Origin: LMUY01 sp965199095
GTDB lineage: Bacteria > Pseudomonadota > Alphaproteobacteria > Acetobacterales > Acetobacteraceae
DNA: 64,000 nucleotides
Direction: 5' to 3'
Assembly: GCA_965199095.1 (NCBI GenBank)
Contig: CBDAQM010000006.1
Coordinates: forward strand, 186,001 to 250,000
In this document: positions 51,482-60,455 of the stretch, in pieces
How positions within the stretch are numbered: position 1 is the first letter of the stretch
How the letters are laid out: every line of letters starts with the position of its first letter
Notes under the pieces: model-generated
Databases searched by the model: none
What the model saw: only the letters and a program-made list of their open reading frames with translations
Told to the model about the DNA's origin: nothing
Made by a program: the position numbers and the translations under genes

Positions 51482-52261
51482 CTATGGCAGCGCCGCGATA
51501 AAGGCGGACACGCGGCGGATCGAGTCCTCCCGCGCCGCCGCATCGCCGCCGCCCTGCCGGGCAACGGTGTTGCGCGACGGCGGGCGCTGGGTTTGCGGGT
51601 CGAAGTCGCGGTGGGCGTCCGGATAGGTGACGAGCGTCACCGTGCCGGGCAGCCGGTCGGCCAGCACGCGGCACGGATCGGCCGGCTTCGGCTCTGCGTG
51701 GCTGGGCTCGGCGGGCTCCCCGGCCAGGATCAGCAATGGAGCAGACGGGGTCCACGCCTTCGTCTCGGGCGGTCCGGTACAACTGGGGTAATAGGCAACC
51801 AGGCCGCGGATCAAACCAGCCGGCAGGTCCGACACGGCACGGCCCGTGGTCAGGACGGTGTCGCCGCCATCGGCCCAGCCCATCAGCACCACGCCGCCCT
51901 TCGGCGTGTCGGGCCGAGCGGCCAGCCAGGCCAGCACCGCCAGCGCGTCGCGCCGCCGCAGCCCGGCGGCCGTCACCGGGCGGGAGCGCGAGGCGCATTG
52001 CGACCCCAGCCCGCGGGAGCCGAAGCTGTCCGGCAGCAGCACCGTGTGGCCGGCGGCGGCAAGCAGCTTCGCCCAGGCTTCGTCGCGGGCCGGGCGCGGG
52101 CCGGAGCAGCCATGCAGCGCCACGATCGCTGTCCCGCGCGCCTTGCCGGCGGCTGGCAGCAACTCGGCGTTCAGCATGATGCCTTCCGGCCCCGGCACCC
52201 GCACCGCCTCCGCCCAGGCTGCCGTCGGGGTCAGCAGCAGCAGCATGATCAGGATACGCAT
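51482..52261 (-). CDS. Dienelactone-hydrolase-like alpha/beta hydrolase, nucleophile serine absent
   Basis: Predicted periplasmic protein of 259 residues: signal peptide MRILIMLLLLTPTAAWA, then an alpha/beta-hydrolase core with oxyanion segment IVALHGCSGPR. The nucleophile elbow, usually GxSxG in this family, reads LMGWADGGD, so the serine is replaced by alanine. The later Asp (ILAGEPAEPSHAEPKPADPC) and His (YPDAHRDFD) positions remain. It may be inactive as a hydrolase, or may bind rather than cleave. It diverges from hemB, 69 bases away. Confidence 0.85.
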   Translation of the reverse strand: MRILIMLLLLTPTAAWAEAVRVPGPEGIMLNAELLPAAGKARGTAIVALHGCSGPRPARDEAWAKLLAAAGHTVLLPDSFGSRGLGSQCASRSRPVTAAGLRRRDALAVLAWLAARPDTPKGGVVLMGWADGGDTVLTTGRAVSDLPAGLIRGLVAYYPSCTGPPETKAWTPSAPLLILAGEPAEPSHAEPKPADPCRVLADRLPGTVTLVTYPDAHRDFDPQTQRPPSRNTVARQGGGDAAAREDSIRRVSAFIAALP

Positions 52262-52330
52262 GGCCGCTTCCGTATCATTTCAGGGCAGCCCGCTCTACCC
52301 GTCCCAGGCCGCCGGGTCTACGATCCCGCA

Positions 52331-53323
52331 ATGAGCATCGGCCGCTATCCCACCACCCGCCTCCGCCGCAACCGCCGGGACGCCTGGACGCGGCGGCTGG
52401 TCGCCGAGACCCGCCTGTCGGTGGACGATTTGATCTGGCCGATCTTCCTGATCGAGGGCGAGGGCCGGACCACCGCCGTCGAGTCGATGCCCGGCGTGCA
52501 GCGCGTCACGCTGGACCGCTTGGCCGCGCATGTGCGCCCGGCGGCGGATTTGGGCATACCCGCCATCGCGCTGTTCCCCAACGTCCCGGCCGACCGCAAG
52601 GACGCGGAGGGGAGCGAGGCGTTGCACCCCGACAACCTGATGTGCCGCGCGGCGCGGCTGCTGAAGCGTGAATACCCGCAGATCGGGCTGGTGGGCGACG
52701 TGGCGCTCGATTGCTACACCAGCCATGGCCATGACGGGGTGCTGCGCGACGGCTACGTGCACAATGACGACAGCGTCGCCGTGTTGGCCACCCAGGCGTT
52801 GCATCAGGCCCAGGCCGGGATCGACGTCATCGCGCCCTCCGACATGATGGACGGCCGCATCGGCGCGATCCGGGCGCGGCTGGACGAGGCGGGCCTGATC
52901 GACACGCGGATCATGAGCTACGCCGCGAAATACGCCAGCGCCTTCTACGGCCCGTTTCGCGACGCGGTCGGCACTGGGGGCGCCCTGAAGGGCGACAAGA
53001 AGACCTACCAGATCGACCCGGCCAACACGGATGAGGCGTTGCGCGAGGTGGCGCAGGACCTTGAGGAGGGCGCCGACATGGTGATGGTGAAGCCCGGCCT
53101 CCCCTATCTCGACATCGTGCACCGCGTGCACGAACGCTTCGGCGTGCCGACCTTCGCCTACCAGGTGTCCGGCGAGTATTCGATGATCGCCGGGGCCGCG
53201 GAACGGGGCTGGATCGACGGCGAGCGGGCGATGCTGGAAAGCCTGATCGCCTTCAAGCGCGCGGGGGCCGCGGGCGTGCTGACCTATTTCGCCGTCGCCG
53301 CGGCCGAGGCGTTGCGGGCATAA
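52331..53323 (+). CDS. hemB: Delta-aminolevulinic acid dehydratase (porphobilinogen synthase)
   Basis: A 330-residue heme-pathway enzyme. The two active-site lysines lie in YAAKYASAFYGPFRDA and MVKPGLPYLD. In the metal loop the sequence is DVALDCYTSHGHDG: aspartates replace most of the zinc cysteines, indicating the Mg-dependent class found in several alphaproteobacteria. The ATG at 52331 gives the normal start MSIGRYPTTRLRRNRRD; longer upstream frames lie antisense to the hydrolase. Confidence 0.96.
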   Translation: MSIGRYPTTRLRRNRRDAWTRRLVAETRLSVDDLIWPIFLIEGEGRTTAVESMPGVQRVTLDRLAAHVRPAADLGIPAIALFPNVPADRKDAEGSEALHPDNLMCRAARLLKREYPQIGLVGDVALDCYTSHGHDGVLRDGYVHNDDSVAVLATQALHQAQAGIDVIAPSDMMDGRIGAIRARLDEAGLIDTRIMSYAAKYASAFYGPFRDAVGTGGALKGDKKTYQIDPANTDEALREVAQDLEEGADMVMVKPGLPYLDIVHRVHERFGVPTFAYQVSGEYSMIAGAAERGWIDGERAMLESLIAFKRAGAAGVLTYFAVAAAEALRA

Positions 53324-53351
53324 GCCCCGCTCTCACCTGCGAAGCACCACG

Positions 53352-54272
53352 TCAGGCAGCTCTCGCCAGGGTCACGCCGCAGGCGTCGAAGGTCGCAAAC
53401 AGCCGGGCCTGCGCCTCCGCCGAGAGCGGCAGATGCGGCGGACGCATGTGGTTCCATGCATCATCCCCGGTGTGCCGGGCGACCAGCGCCTTCAAGCCCG
53501 GGATCAGCGCGGCCGAGGTCACCGCTTTGCGGATTGCCGCCAGCGTCACCTGGGCCTGCTTGCCGACGGCGTTGTCCCAGTTGGCGTAGACCTGGCCGTT
53601 CCAGGCGCTGCCCACATTGGACGCCGCGGTGATGCAGCCAGCGCCGCCGGCGTTCAGCAGGTCGTGCAGCGCGGCGTCATCGCCGGCATAGACCTCGAAC
53701 CCGTCCTTGGCGAAATGGTCGACATAGCTCTTGGTGTTGGCGAAGTCACCGCTGCTGTCCTTGATGCCCTTCACCGTGCCCGGATAGGCTTTCAGCAGCC
53801 GGCCGATCAGCCCCACCGTGAACGGCACGGCCGATTGCGCCGGGAAGTGGTAGAGATAGATCTTGGTCCCGGTGCCGAGCCGCTGGATCACCTCCGAGAA
53901 ATAGGCGAACAGGCCGTCCTCGCTAGGGTTCTTGTAGAAGAACGGCGGCAGGCACAGCACGCCGGGGCAGCCGAGTTCGGCTGCCTTCTTCGCCAGCAGC
54001 ACCGTGTCCGTCAGCGCCGGGGTGCCGACGCCGGGCATCAGCCGGGTAGGCGGCAGGCCGCGGGCGACCAGGCCCTCCATCACCTCGATCCGCTCGGACA
54101 CGCCCAGGCTGTTCGCCTCGCCGGTCGTGCCCAGGATGCCGAGCCCGTTGCAGCCGTTGGACAGCAGCCATTTGCTGTGCGCCGCCATGCGGTCCAGGTC
54201 GACCGACAGGTCCGGCCGCATCGCCGTCAGCACCGCCGCGTTCACGCCGCCGTAGATCGCATCCTTCATCAT
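53352..54272 (-). CDS. Dihydrodipicolinate synthase/N-acetylneuraminate lyase family protein
   Basis: TIM-barrel class I aldolase of about 306 residues. LGTTGEANSLGVSERIEVME carries the Thr-Thr phosphate/carboxylate pocket; the catalytic Tyr is in KIYLYHFPAQS and the Schiff-base lysine in TVKGIKDSSGD. The start pair at 54272/54269 follows GGAGGGG. Lysine biosynthesis is not implied by the neighbours, so it may instead be a lyase of a sugar-acid or hydroxyproline-type pathway. Confidence 0.88.
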   Translation of the reverse strand: MMKDAIYGGVNAAVLTAMRPDLSVDLDRMAAHSKWLLSNGCNGLGILGTTGEANSLGVSERIEVMEGLVARGLPPTRLMPGVGTPALTDTVLLAKKAAELGCPGVLCLPPFFYKNPSEDGLFAYFSEVIQRLGTGTKIYLYHFPAQSAVPFTVGLIGRLLKAYPGTVKGIKDSSGDFANTKSYVDHFAKDGFEVYAGDDAALHDLLNAGGAGCITAASNVGSAWNGQVYANWDNAVGKQAQVTLAAIRKAVTSAALIPGLKALVARHTGDDAWNHMRPPHLPLSAEAQARLFATFDACGVTLARAA

Positions 54273-54460
54273 GGCCCATCCCCTCCGCATGACCGGTTTC
54301 GCGTGCAATAAACTCCCGACGCGGCACGAGGGGAAGCGGCAGCCATGGCGAACGACACCGCAAGGGGAATGCGCAAGGGCCTGACCAGCGACGGCGATGC
54401 GGCCAGCCCCCCTTGGCGGCCTTAACCTTCCGGAAACCTTGCCCGGGCACAGTCTCCCCG

Positions 54461-54934
54461 ATGACCGATTCCAACCCCGCCCCGGTTGCGACCCCCGTCA
54501 CCCACGCCGCCGGCAACGGCACGGCGACGCATCACAGCCATCGGCATCACGCCGCGACGCATCACACGGCTTCGTTCCACAAGCACGTCGCCCATGCCTC
54601 CAACCACGCTGCAGCCCCTGCCGAAACGCCGCAGGAGGTGACGGAGGCGCTGAAAACCGCCATGGCGAAAGAGGGCGTTCCCAACTCCTGGGAGACGGGC
54701 CTGCACTTCATCATGGAGCGGGAGTCGAACGGCAAGGTGGGCGCGTCGAACCATATCGACACGGCGCGCGGCCTCTTCCAGTTGACGAAGTCCAGCTACC
54801 ACCTCAATCCCCACGGCGCCGCCTCCTTCGGCAACGCGGTGGAGGAGGCGCAGGGCGGCATCCGCTACGTGGCCGAGCGGTATCAAACCGCCGACAATGC
54901 GGTCGGTTTCTGGAAGAAGCACGGCTGGTACTAG
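54461..54934 (+). CDS. Small SLT-like transglycosylase-fold protein with His-rich N-terminus
   Basis: A 157-residue protein. The first 70 residues are rich in His, Ala and Thr and probably disordered. The C-terminal 85 residues look like a reduced lysozyme/SLT domain: HFIMERESNGKVGASN has the catalytic Glu, and TARGLFQLTKSSYHLN is the conserved GLxQ motif, ending AVGFWKKHGWY. No signal peptide is obvious from the ATG at 54461; an upstream in-frame start at 54413 adds none. It could be a secreted or phage-derived muramidase. Confidence 0.72.
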   Translation: MTDSNPAPVATPVTHAAGNGTATHHSHRHHAATHHTASFHKHVAHASNHAAAPAETPQEVTEALKTAMAKEGVPNSWETGLHFIMERESNGKVGASNHIDTARGLFQLTKSSYHLNPHGAASFGNAVEEAQGGIRYVAERYQTADNAVGFWKKHGWY

Positions 54935-54940
54935 TAGGGT

Positions 54941-54952
54941 GGGCTTTGCCCC
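54941..54952. repeat. Left 12-bp target-site duplication of the IS
   Basis: GGGCTTTGCCCC, identical to 56307-56318 on the far side of the insertion sequence. The target itself is nearly palindromic and belongs to a longer GGTGGGC...GCCCCACC hairpin that would have followed the SLT-like gene before insertion. Confidence 0.9.
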
Positions 54953-56306
54953 CATGTGCGTTAAGATAGTGGTTTGACGGGATAGATCACGTCTGGTTTT
55001 CGTTTTCGTGGCTGGTGTGCGAGTTGCCGATGGAGATGGGCGCTCGACTTGAGCATGCGATCGAGTGGTAGGGTTCCAAGGACTGCCATGAGCAGCAGCA
55101 AGGCTGCTGTTTTATGGATGCGCCATGGCGAGGGTGTGCAGTCGATCTCGGCAAGGTCCTGAGGGGGAAGATTCCAGGAAATCCTGGTTCATGTCGTCGC
55201 ATAAGAGAGCCAGGATGAGGTGAGCGTAGAGCCAACTTCGGGAAGCGCTGGTGGTGCGTGTGGGCAATTGGTCGATGTGCAGCAGCGACTTCAATCGCTT
55301 GAAGGCGAGTTCGATCTGCCATCGTAGTCTATAGACGATAAGTATTTCGCTCGCCGGGTAGGTTTCGGCGGGCAATGAGGTCGCAAGGATGAGGAATTGT
55401 GCGGCCACAAGCGTCCGGGGGTCGAGTTTCTTCTGCTTACGCAAGGCTGCTTTGCGAAGATGGTGCTGGGTCTTCTCGATCTGTTCAGGTGGTCGGCGCT
55501 GGATGATCAGGCGCAGTGGCACATGCGTCGTCTTGTCGACGGCCGCGTGCACCAGCACCTCGCTCGTCTGTGTGGCGGGGTCGAGGGCGCTGAGGTGCTC
55601 GATGAGGGTGAAGGGCGCACCAGCGGGAGTGCGCAACGCGAACGACTTCCATCGTGCCCGCACGATGAAGTCAACGCGCTCGGCTTGCTGGCAAAGACGA
55701 TGCAGGGCGCCAGCGTTGGCATAGTTGCGATCGGCGATGCGCACTTCGCCAGCCACGGGCGCGCCGCGCGCCAGCGACTCGGCGCCGCGGTTGTCGGTCA
55801 GTTCCAGGTGGAAAAAGCCGCCGGTGGCGAGGTCGAACCCGGCATGCACCCGCCAGTCGGTGCCAAGGCTTGCCTGCTGCGAGATGTTGGTGCCATCGAC
55901 AATGCGCAGGCTGCGTCCTGGCCACCGGATGACAGCGCTGCCCGTCCGGGCAGCAAGCTGTTGTTCCATGATGGCTTTCAGGAAATCGACTGCCTTGTCC
56001 AAGCGGTATTTGACCGCGGGATCGCTGAGCTGGGCCAAGCCGCTCATCGACGCCCACGCTGCCGTTTGATTGAGCGATAGCCCGCCTGGACCGCGCGCCA
56101 AAGCCAACCGCAACAGGCTCGCCCCATCGCACACCTTGCGCGGACGCTCGATGGCTCGGCTCGATATCGCCAGCGCATCTAGATCCAATCCCGGGGGCAA
56201 GCGCGCTAGAAGCTCAGGGAAACTGTCGATAACATGAGATGCTGGCTGCATCTGCACCCAGAATCATGCCGATTCGCGTCGAGTCAACCCTATCTTAACG
56301 CACATG
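54953..56306. mobile_element. Intact IS4-type insertion sequence with terminal repeats and 12-bp target duplication
   Basis: 1354 bp. Terminal inverted repeats CATGTGCGTTAAGATAG (54953-54969) and its exact complement (56290-56306) are 17 bp and perfect. The element is flanked by the direct repeat GGGCTTTGCCCC at 54941-54952 and 56307-56318. It contains a single transposase gene. Ends and duplication look undecayed, so insertion is probably recent. Confidence 0.95.
55112..56257 (-). CDS. IS4-family transposase
   Basis: DDE transposase of 381 residues with a GTG start at 56257. The three catalytic acids are in LRIVDGTNIS, VRIADRNYAN and the IS4 Y-R-E-K signature YRLRWQIELAFKRLKSL. It is the only gene of the insertion sequence and is uninterrupted, so the element may still be active. 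Confidence 0.95.
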   Translation of the reverse strand: MQMQPASHVIDSFPELLARLPPGLDLDALAISSRAIERPRKVCDGASLLRLALARGPGGLSLNQTAAWASMSGLAQLSDPAVKYRLDKAVDFLKAIMEQQLAARTGSAVIRWPGRSLRIVDGTNISQQASLGTDWRVHAGFDLATGGFFHLELTDNRGAESLARGAPVAGEVRIADRNYANAGALHRLCQQAERVDFIVRARWKSFALRTPAGAPFTLIEHLSALDPATQTSEVLVHAAVDKTTHVPLRLIIQRRPPEQIEKTQHHLRKAALRKQKKLDPRTLVAAQFLILATSLPAETYPASEILIVYRLRWQIELAFKRLKSLLHIDQLPTRTTSASRSWLYAHLILALLCDDMNQDFLESSPSGPCRDRLHTLAMAHP

Positions 56307-56334
56307 GGGCTTTGCCCCACCATCCGGGACGGGC

Positions 56335-57102
56335 TCAGGCGCCGATGAAACGCGGCGTACGCTTCTCCAGCCAGGCGGCACGCCCCTCCATCAGATCGGC
56401 TGATTCGCGGCTGCGCTTCTGGTTGGCCGCGATCAGGTCCAAATCCGGCTCGCCGCGGGCGATGTCGTTCAGGGCGCGCTTCATGCCCTGCACCGCAATC
56501 GGCGCGTGCGACGCGACGGTCGCCGCCAACTCCTGCGCGCGGGGCATCAGCCGGTCGGGCGACACCAATTCGGTCAGGTAGCCGATCCGCAGCAATTCGG
56601 CGCCGTCCAGCTTCGCCGCGGTCAGGAACAGGGTCTTGGCGGCGTTCAGCCCCAGGCGGGAGACGTATCGCCGCAATCCCCCCGCATAGTAATGCAACCC
56701 CAACCTGGCGGCCGGCATGAACATCGCCATCCCTTCCACGCCGATGCGGAAGTCGCAGGCCAAGGCCAGGTCGGTCGAGCCGCCATACACCCCGCCGTTC
56801 AGCGCGCAGATCGTCACCAGCGGGAACCGCTCCACCACATCGACCACCTTGTCGAACGAGCCGTCGCCGCCCCGGTCGCCCTCGTCGCCGCTGAGCTTGC
56901 CGATGTTGAAGCCGGATGAGAACGACTTGCCCGTCGCCGTCAGCACCAGCACGCGGATTGCGGCGTCGGCCTCCACCACCCCGAGCAGCCGGCGTAGCTC
57001 GAACAAATCCTCCGGCTCCATCCGGTTGTGCACGGAGGGGCGGTTGAGCTGGATGGTCGCGACGGCGCCCTCGGTCGCGAGGCTCGGCAGTCCTTCGATC
57101 AT
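56335..57102 (-). CDS. Enoyl-CoA hydratase/isomerase family protein
   Basis: Crotonase-fold protein of 255 residues. The start at 57102 overlaps the upstream enoyl-CoA hydratase stop (ATGA). Oxyanion-hole motifs are GKSFSSGFNIGKL and ICALNGGVYGGSTDLAL. The usual acid/base glutamates are not both evident (GGSTDLALACD occupies one region), so the reaction may not be hydration. It forms a pair with the next gene. Confidence 0.88.
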   Translation of the reverse strand: MIEGLPSLATEGAVATIQLNRPSVHNRMEPEDLFELRRLLGVVEADAAIRVLVLTATGKSFSSGFNIGKLSGDEGDRGGDGSFDKVVDVVERFPLVTICALNGGVYGGSTDLALACDFRIGVEGMAMFMPAARLGLHYYAGGLRRYVSRLGLNAAKTLFLTAAKLDGAELLRIGYLTELVSPDRLMPRAQELAATVASHAPIAVQGMKRALNDIARGEPDLDLIAANQKRSRESADLMEGRAAWLEKRTPRFIGA

Positions 57103-57896
57103 GTGCCGGTCCAGTTCGGCGTGCGCTTGGTCAGGAACGCGTCCATGCCTTCGCGGAAATCGTTGCTCATGTAGCACATGGTGATCAGGTCGTGGCCTTC
57201 TTCCGGACGGGAGCGCTCGCGGATGCGGTACAGCGCCTCCTTGGTGGCGCGCAGGGTCAGCGGGGCCATGCTGGCCACGGTCTTGGCCAGTTCCTCCGTG
57301 CGGGCATCCAGCGAGGCGCGGTCCTCCACCACCTCGCCGATGAAGCCGGCCGCCTTCGCCTCGTCCGCGCCCAGCAGGCGGGCGGTGAACACCATGTCCT
57401 TCACGGCCGCCGGCCCGACCAGGGCGGCAAGGCGGGTGTAGTTGGAGATCGACAGGCAATTGCCCAGCGTGCGCCCGACGGGAAAGCCGAAGCGGGAGGC
57501 GCGGGTGGCCACGCGCAGGTCGCACGCCGCCGCCATGCCCGCGCCGCCGCCGGTGCAGGCGCCCGCGACGGCGGCGATGGTCGGGATGGGGCAGCGCTCC
57601 AGCGCCGTCAGCACGCGGTCGATGCGCTGCTCGTAGTCCAGCGCGTCCTGCGGCGTCTTGAACGCGCGGAACTGCGAGATGTCGGTGCCCGAAGCGAACG
57701 CCTTGTCCCCCGTCCCGGTCAGCACGAGGGCGCGCATCGAGCGGTCGGCCCCGGCCTCCTCACAGATCGTGGCCAGCCGGTCGTACATGGCGAAGGTCAT
57801 CGCGTTGCGCGCCTGCGGGCGGTTGAAGGTGACGCGGCCGATCCCCGCCTCCACCGTATACAGCAGGTCCTCGCTGCTGCTCTGCATATCTGCCAT
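57099..57896 (-). CDS. Enoyl-CoA hydratase/isomerase family protein
   Basis: Crotonase-fold protein of about 265 residues. The ATG at 57896 has GAAGG upstream and gives MADMQSSSEDLLYTVEAG; a longer in-frame start at 57950 is less likely. Oxyanion-hole segments are DKAFASGTDISQF and AVAGACTGGGAGMAAACDLR. The second member of the tandem pair starts within its stop codon. Substrate unknown. Confidence 0.9.
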   Translation of the reverse strand: MADMQSSSEDLLYTVEAGIGRVTFNRPQARNAMTFAMYDRLATICEEAGADRSMRALVLTGTGDKAFASGTDISQFRAFKTPQDALDYEQRIDRVLTALERCPIPTIAAVAGACTGGGAGMAAACDLRVATRASRFGFPVGRTLGNCLSISNYTRLAALVGPAAVKDMVFTARLLGADEAKAAGFIGEVVEDRASLDARTEELAKTVASMAPLTLRATKEALYRIRERSRPEEGHDLITMCYMSNDFREGMDAFLTKRTPNWTGT

Positions 57897-57992
57897 CCTT
57901 CGCCCCCTTGCCCATGAGGTCAGCGTAGCGCCGGCCGGGGGCGAGTTCAAAGGGAGCCGGCGCCAGCGACAGCAACCTGAACCGGCTCGGCT

Positions 57993-58934
57993 CTAATATC
58001 CCCGCAGCGGGTCATACAGGTTGGGCAGCGCCTCGCCGGACTCCAAGCGACGGATCGCCTCGACCGCGTAGCGCACCCGGGCGCCCCGCGTCGCCAGGCT
58101 GGCCACGTGCGACGTCACGATGATGCGCGGGTGCGTCCAGGCCGGGTGCTCCGGCGGCAGCGGTTCCTGCGTGAAGACGTCCAGCACCGCACCGCTGAGA
58201 TGCCCGATGTCGAGCGCCGCCACCAAATCCTGGAACACCAGGTGCGCGCCGCGCGCCGCGTTCACCACCGCCGCACCGGGCGGCAGCAGCGCGATCGTCT
58301 CCGCCCGGATGGCGTGGCGGGTATCCGGCGTGTCCGGCAGCAGGCACACCAGGATGTCGGATTGCCGCAGGAACGCGTCCCGCTCGCCCGGGCCGCTGAA
58401 GCACTGCACGCCCGGCAGCGTCTTCGGCGTGCGCGACCAGCCGGCGACGCGAAAGCCCAGCCCGGTCAGCATCGCCGCCGCCCGGGCGCCGAGATTGCCG
58501 AGCCCCATGATGCCGACGCGCACATCCGGGGCGCAGCGCGGATTTTCGAAGTAGTCCCATTGCCGGGCCGCCTGCGCCAGCGTGATGCGCCGGAGGTTCC
58601 GCAGCAACGCCAGGCAGGCGAGGCTGACATATTCGCCCATGCGCTGTCCGGTCTCCTCCCCGCCCATGCGCACCAGGGGCAGATGCGCGGGCCAGGCAGG
58701 GTCGCAGGTGATGTGGTCGACGCCGGCCGCGCTGGACAGCACCATGCGCAGCCGCGGCATCGCCGCCAGCCGGCCGGGCTCCGGCTGCCACACCAGGACG
58801 TATTCGACCTGGTGCGGGTCCACCGTCGCGTCGTCCCACCAGCGGACCTCGATGTGCGGGGCGGCCTCGGCGAAGTGGCGCCGCCATTCGGCCATCGCAG
58901 CCTCGCCACCCGATTTGATCAGCAGCAGCGTCAA
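57993..58934 (-). CDS. D-2-hydroxyacid dehydrogenase, GhrA-like
   Basis: NAD(P)H-dependent reductase of 313 residues resembling glyoxylate/hydroxypyruvate reductase A. The nucleotide-binding motif is GIMGLGNLGARAA; the substrate Arg lies in VVNAARGAHLV, the Glu in VFTQEPLPPEHPAW and the catalytic His in IIVTSHVAS. The start overlaps the stop of the RraA-like gene (ATGA), suggesting a functional link in hydroxy-acid metabolism. Confidence 0.9.
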   Translation of the reverse strand: MTLLLIKSGGEAAMAEWRRHFAEAAPHIEVRWWDDATVDPHQVEYVLVWQPEPGRLAAMPRLRMVLSSAAGVDHITCDPAWPAHLPLVRMGGEETGQRMGEYVSLACLALLRNLRRITLAQAARQWDYFENPRCAPDVRVGIMGLGNLGARAAAMLTGLGFRVAGWSRTPKTLPGVQCFSGPGERDAFLRQSDILVCLLPDTPDTRHAIRAETIALLPPGAAVVNAARGAHLVFQDLVAALDIGHLSGAVLDVFTQEPLPPEHPAWTHPRIIVTSHVASLATRGARVRYAVEAIRRLESGEALPNLYDPLRGY

Positions 58935-59623
58935 TGGATCTCCCCCGACCGCATCACCGCCTCACGCAGCGTTGCGGGCGAGAAATCCGGGCTGGCGCAG
59001 ATGTCCAGGATCACCTTCTCGCGCCGCGTGCAGAGATCGATCGCGTCCGGCAGCTTCTTCACCGCGTCGGCCGGGATCACCACGGCGCCGTGCGCGTCGG
59101 CGTGGATCACGTCGTCATGCGCGCAGGCCATGCCGAACACGTTCACCGGCCGGCCATATTCCACCATGTGCACATGGGCGTGGCTGGGCCCCACCATGCC
59201 GGCCACGATCTGGAAGCCCGGCGCCAGCATGGCCGTGTCGCGGAACGAGCCGTTGGTGACGCAGCCGAGCGCCCCCAGCGCCTTGTGCACCGTGGAATGC
59301 ACTTCCCCCCACCAGGCGCCGTAGCCGGGTGTGTCGTCCAAATCCTGCAGGACGACGATGGTGGGCATGCGCGCCGCGGCGACGTAGTCGTACCAGTCCA
59401 GCCGGCTTGCCACCGGGCCGCGCGGCGCTTCCTTCGCGCGGATGTAGCCGACGCGCGCCAGGCCGACGATGGGCTTGCCCTCCGGCACGGCGGCGATCAT
59501 CGGGGCAGTGGTGAAGCCGATGGCCCGCCGCTCCGGCGCCACCAGCTCCAGCCCGTTGCAGATGGTGGGCGTGTCCCAGACGGCGAGCGCTTCCAGGTCC
59601 TCGGCGGTGAATGGATGCAGCAT
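58931..59623 (-). CDS. RraA-like protein (HMG/CHA aldolase family)
   Basis: A 230-residue protein of the RraA/4-hydroxy-4-methyl-2-oxoglutarate aldolase superfamily. The stretch VLQDLDDTPGYGAWWGEVHS and TNGSFRDTAML (the Arg-Asp of the family) are visible, as is FGMACAHDDVIHADAHGAVV with metal-site acids. The ATG at 59623 gives MLHPFTAEDLEALAVWDTPT, the normal beginning. An aldolase or decarboxylase role in a catabolic pathway with the GhrA-like gene is likely. Confidence 0.85.
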   Translation of the reverse strand: MLHPFTAEDLEALAVWDTPTICNGLELVAPERRAIGFTTAPMIAAVPEGKPIVGLARVGYIRAKEAPRGPVASRLDWYDYVAAARMPTIVVLQDLDDTPGYGAWWGEVHSTVHKALGALGCVTNGSFRDTAMLAPGFQIVAGMVGPSHAHVHMVEYGRPVNVFGMACAHDDVIHADAHGAVVIPADAVKKLPDAIDLCTRREKVILDICASPDFSPATLREAVMRSGEIH

Positions 59624-59682
59624 GGCTTTCCCCCTCGATGCGAGTGCGGCAGCATCCCCGGGATGACCGGGGGTGACAAGCG

Positions 59683-60408
59683 ATGGCCGTGATGCGGGGC
59701 GGGCAGGCAGTGTATGGCGCGGCACTCGGAATCCTGATGCTGGAGGCGCGGTTCGCCCGCGTGCCCGGCGACATGGGCAACGCCACCACCTGGCCGTTCC
59801 CGGTGCATTACCGCGTAGTGGCCGGCGCCACCCCGGCGCGGGTGGTGCTGCACCGGGCGGAGGGGTTGCTGCAGCCCTTCCTGCGCGCGGCGGACGAGCT
59901 GGTCGCGCTCGGCGTCGCCGCCATCACCACGAATTGCGGCTTCCTGTCGCTGTTCCAGCAGGAGCTGGCGGCGCATGTCGGCGTGCCGGTGGCGACCAGC
60001 GCGCTGATGCAGGTGCCCTGGGTGCAGGCGACGCTGCCGCCCGGCCGCCGGGTTGGCGTGGTCACGATCTCCCGCGGCAGCCTCACCCCGGCCCATTTGG
60101 CCGCCGCCGGGGCGCCGGCCGACACCCCCATCACCGGCTGCGACGAGGGGCGGGAGCTGTTCCCGGTGCTGATCGCCGGGAAGCGGGAGGATTTGGATAC
60201 CGAGGCGGCAGAGCAGGACGTGCTGGACGCGGCCCGCGCCCTGGTGGCCGCGCATCCGGAGGTCGGCGCCATCGTGCTGGAATGCACCAACATGCCGCCC
60301 TACGCCGCGGCGGTGGCGCGGGCGACCGGGCTGCCGGTATTCGACTCGGTCACGCTGGTGCATTGGCTGCACAATGCGGTCCAGCCGCGGCGCTGGGATG
60401 CATTCTAG
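59683..60408 (+). CDS. Aspartate/glutamate/hydantoin racemase-like protein
   Basis: A 241-residue Asp/Glu racemase-superfamily protein. The two catalytic cysteines lie in ITTNCGFLSLFQ and IVLECTNMPPYA. The N-terminus AVYGAALGILMLEARFARVP and GNATTWPFPVHY are typical of a subfamily usually annotated as aspartate/glutamate racemase-like. It is divergent from the RraA-like gene, with a 59-base intergenic gap. The substrate is not known. Confidence 0.86.
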   Translation: MAVMRGGQAVYGAALGILMLEARFARVPGDMGNATTWPFPVHYRVVAGATPARVVLHRAEGLLQPFLRAADELVALGVAAITTNCGFLSLFQQELAAHVGVPVATSALMQVPWVQATLPPGRRVGVVTISRGSLTPAHLAAAGAPADTPITGCDEGRELFPVLIAGKREDLDTEAAEQDVLDAARALVAAHPEVGAIVLECTNMPPYAAAVARATGLPVFDSVTLVHWLHNAVQPRRWDAF

Positions 60409-60455
60409 CGTCGTCCACCCAAGCTGTGGGGCTATCAACATTTGAGGCATCCCGT

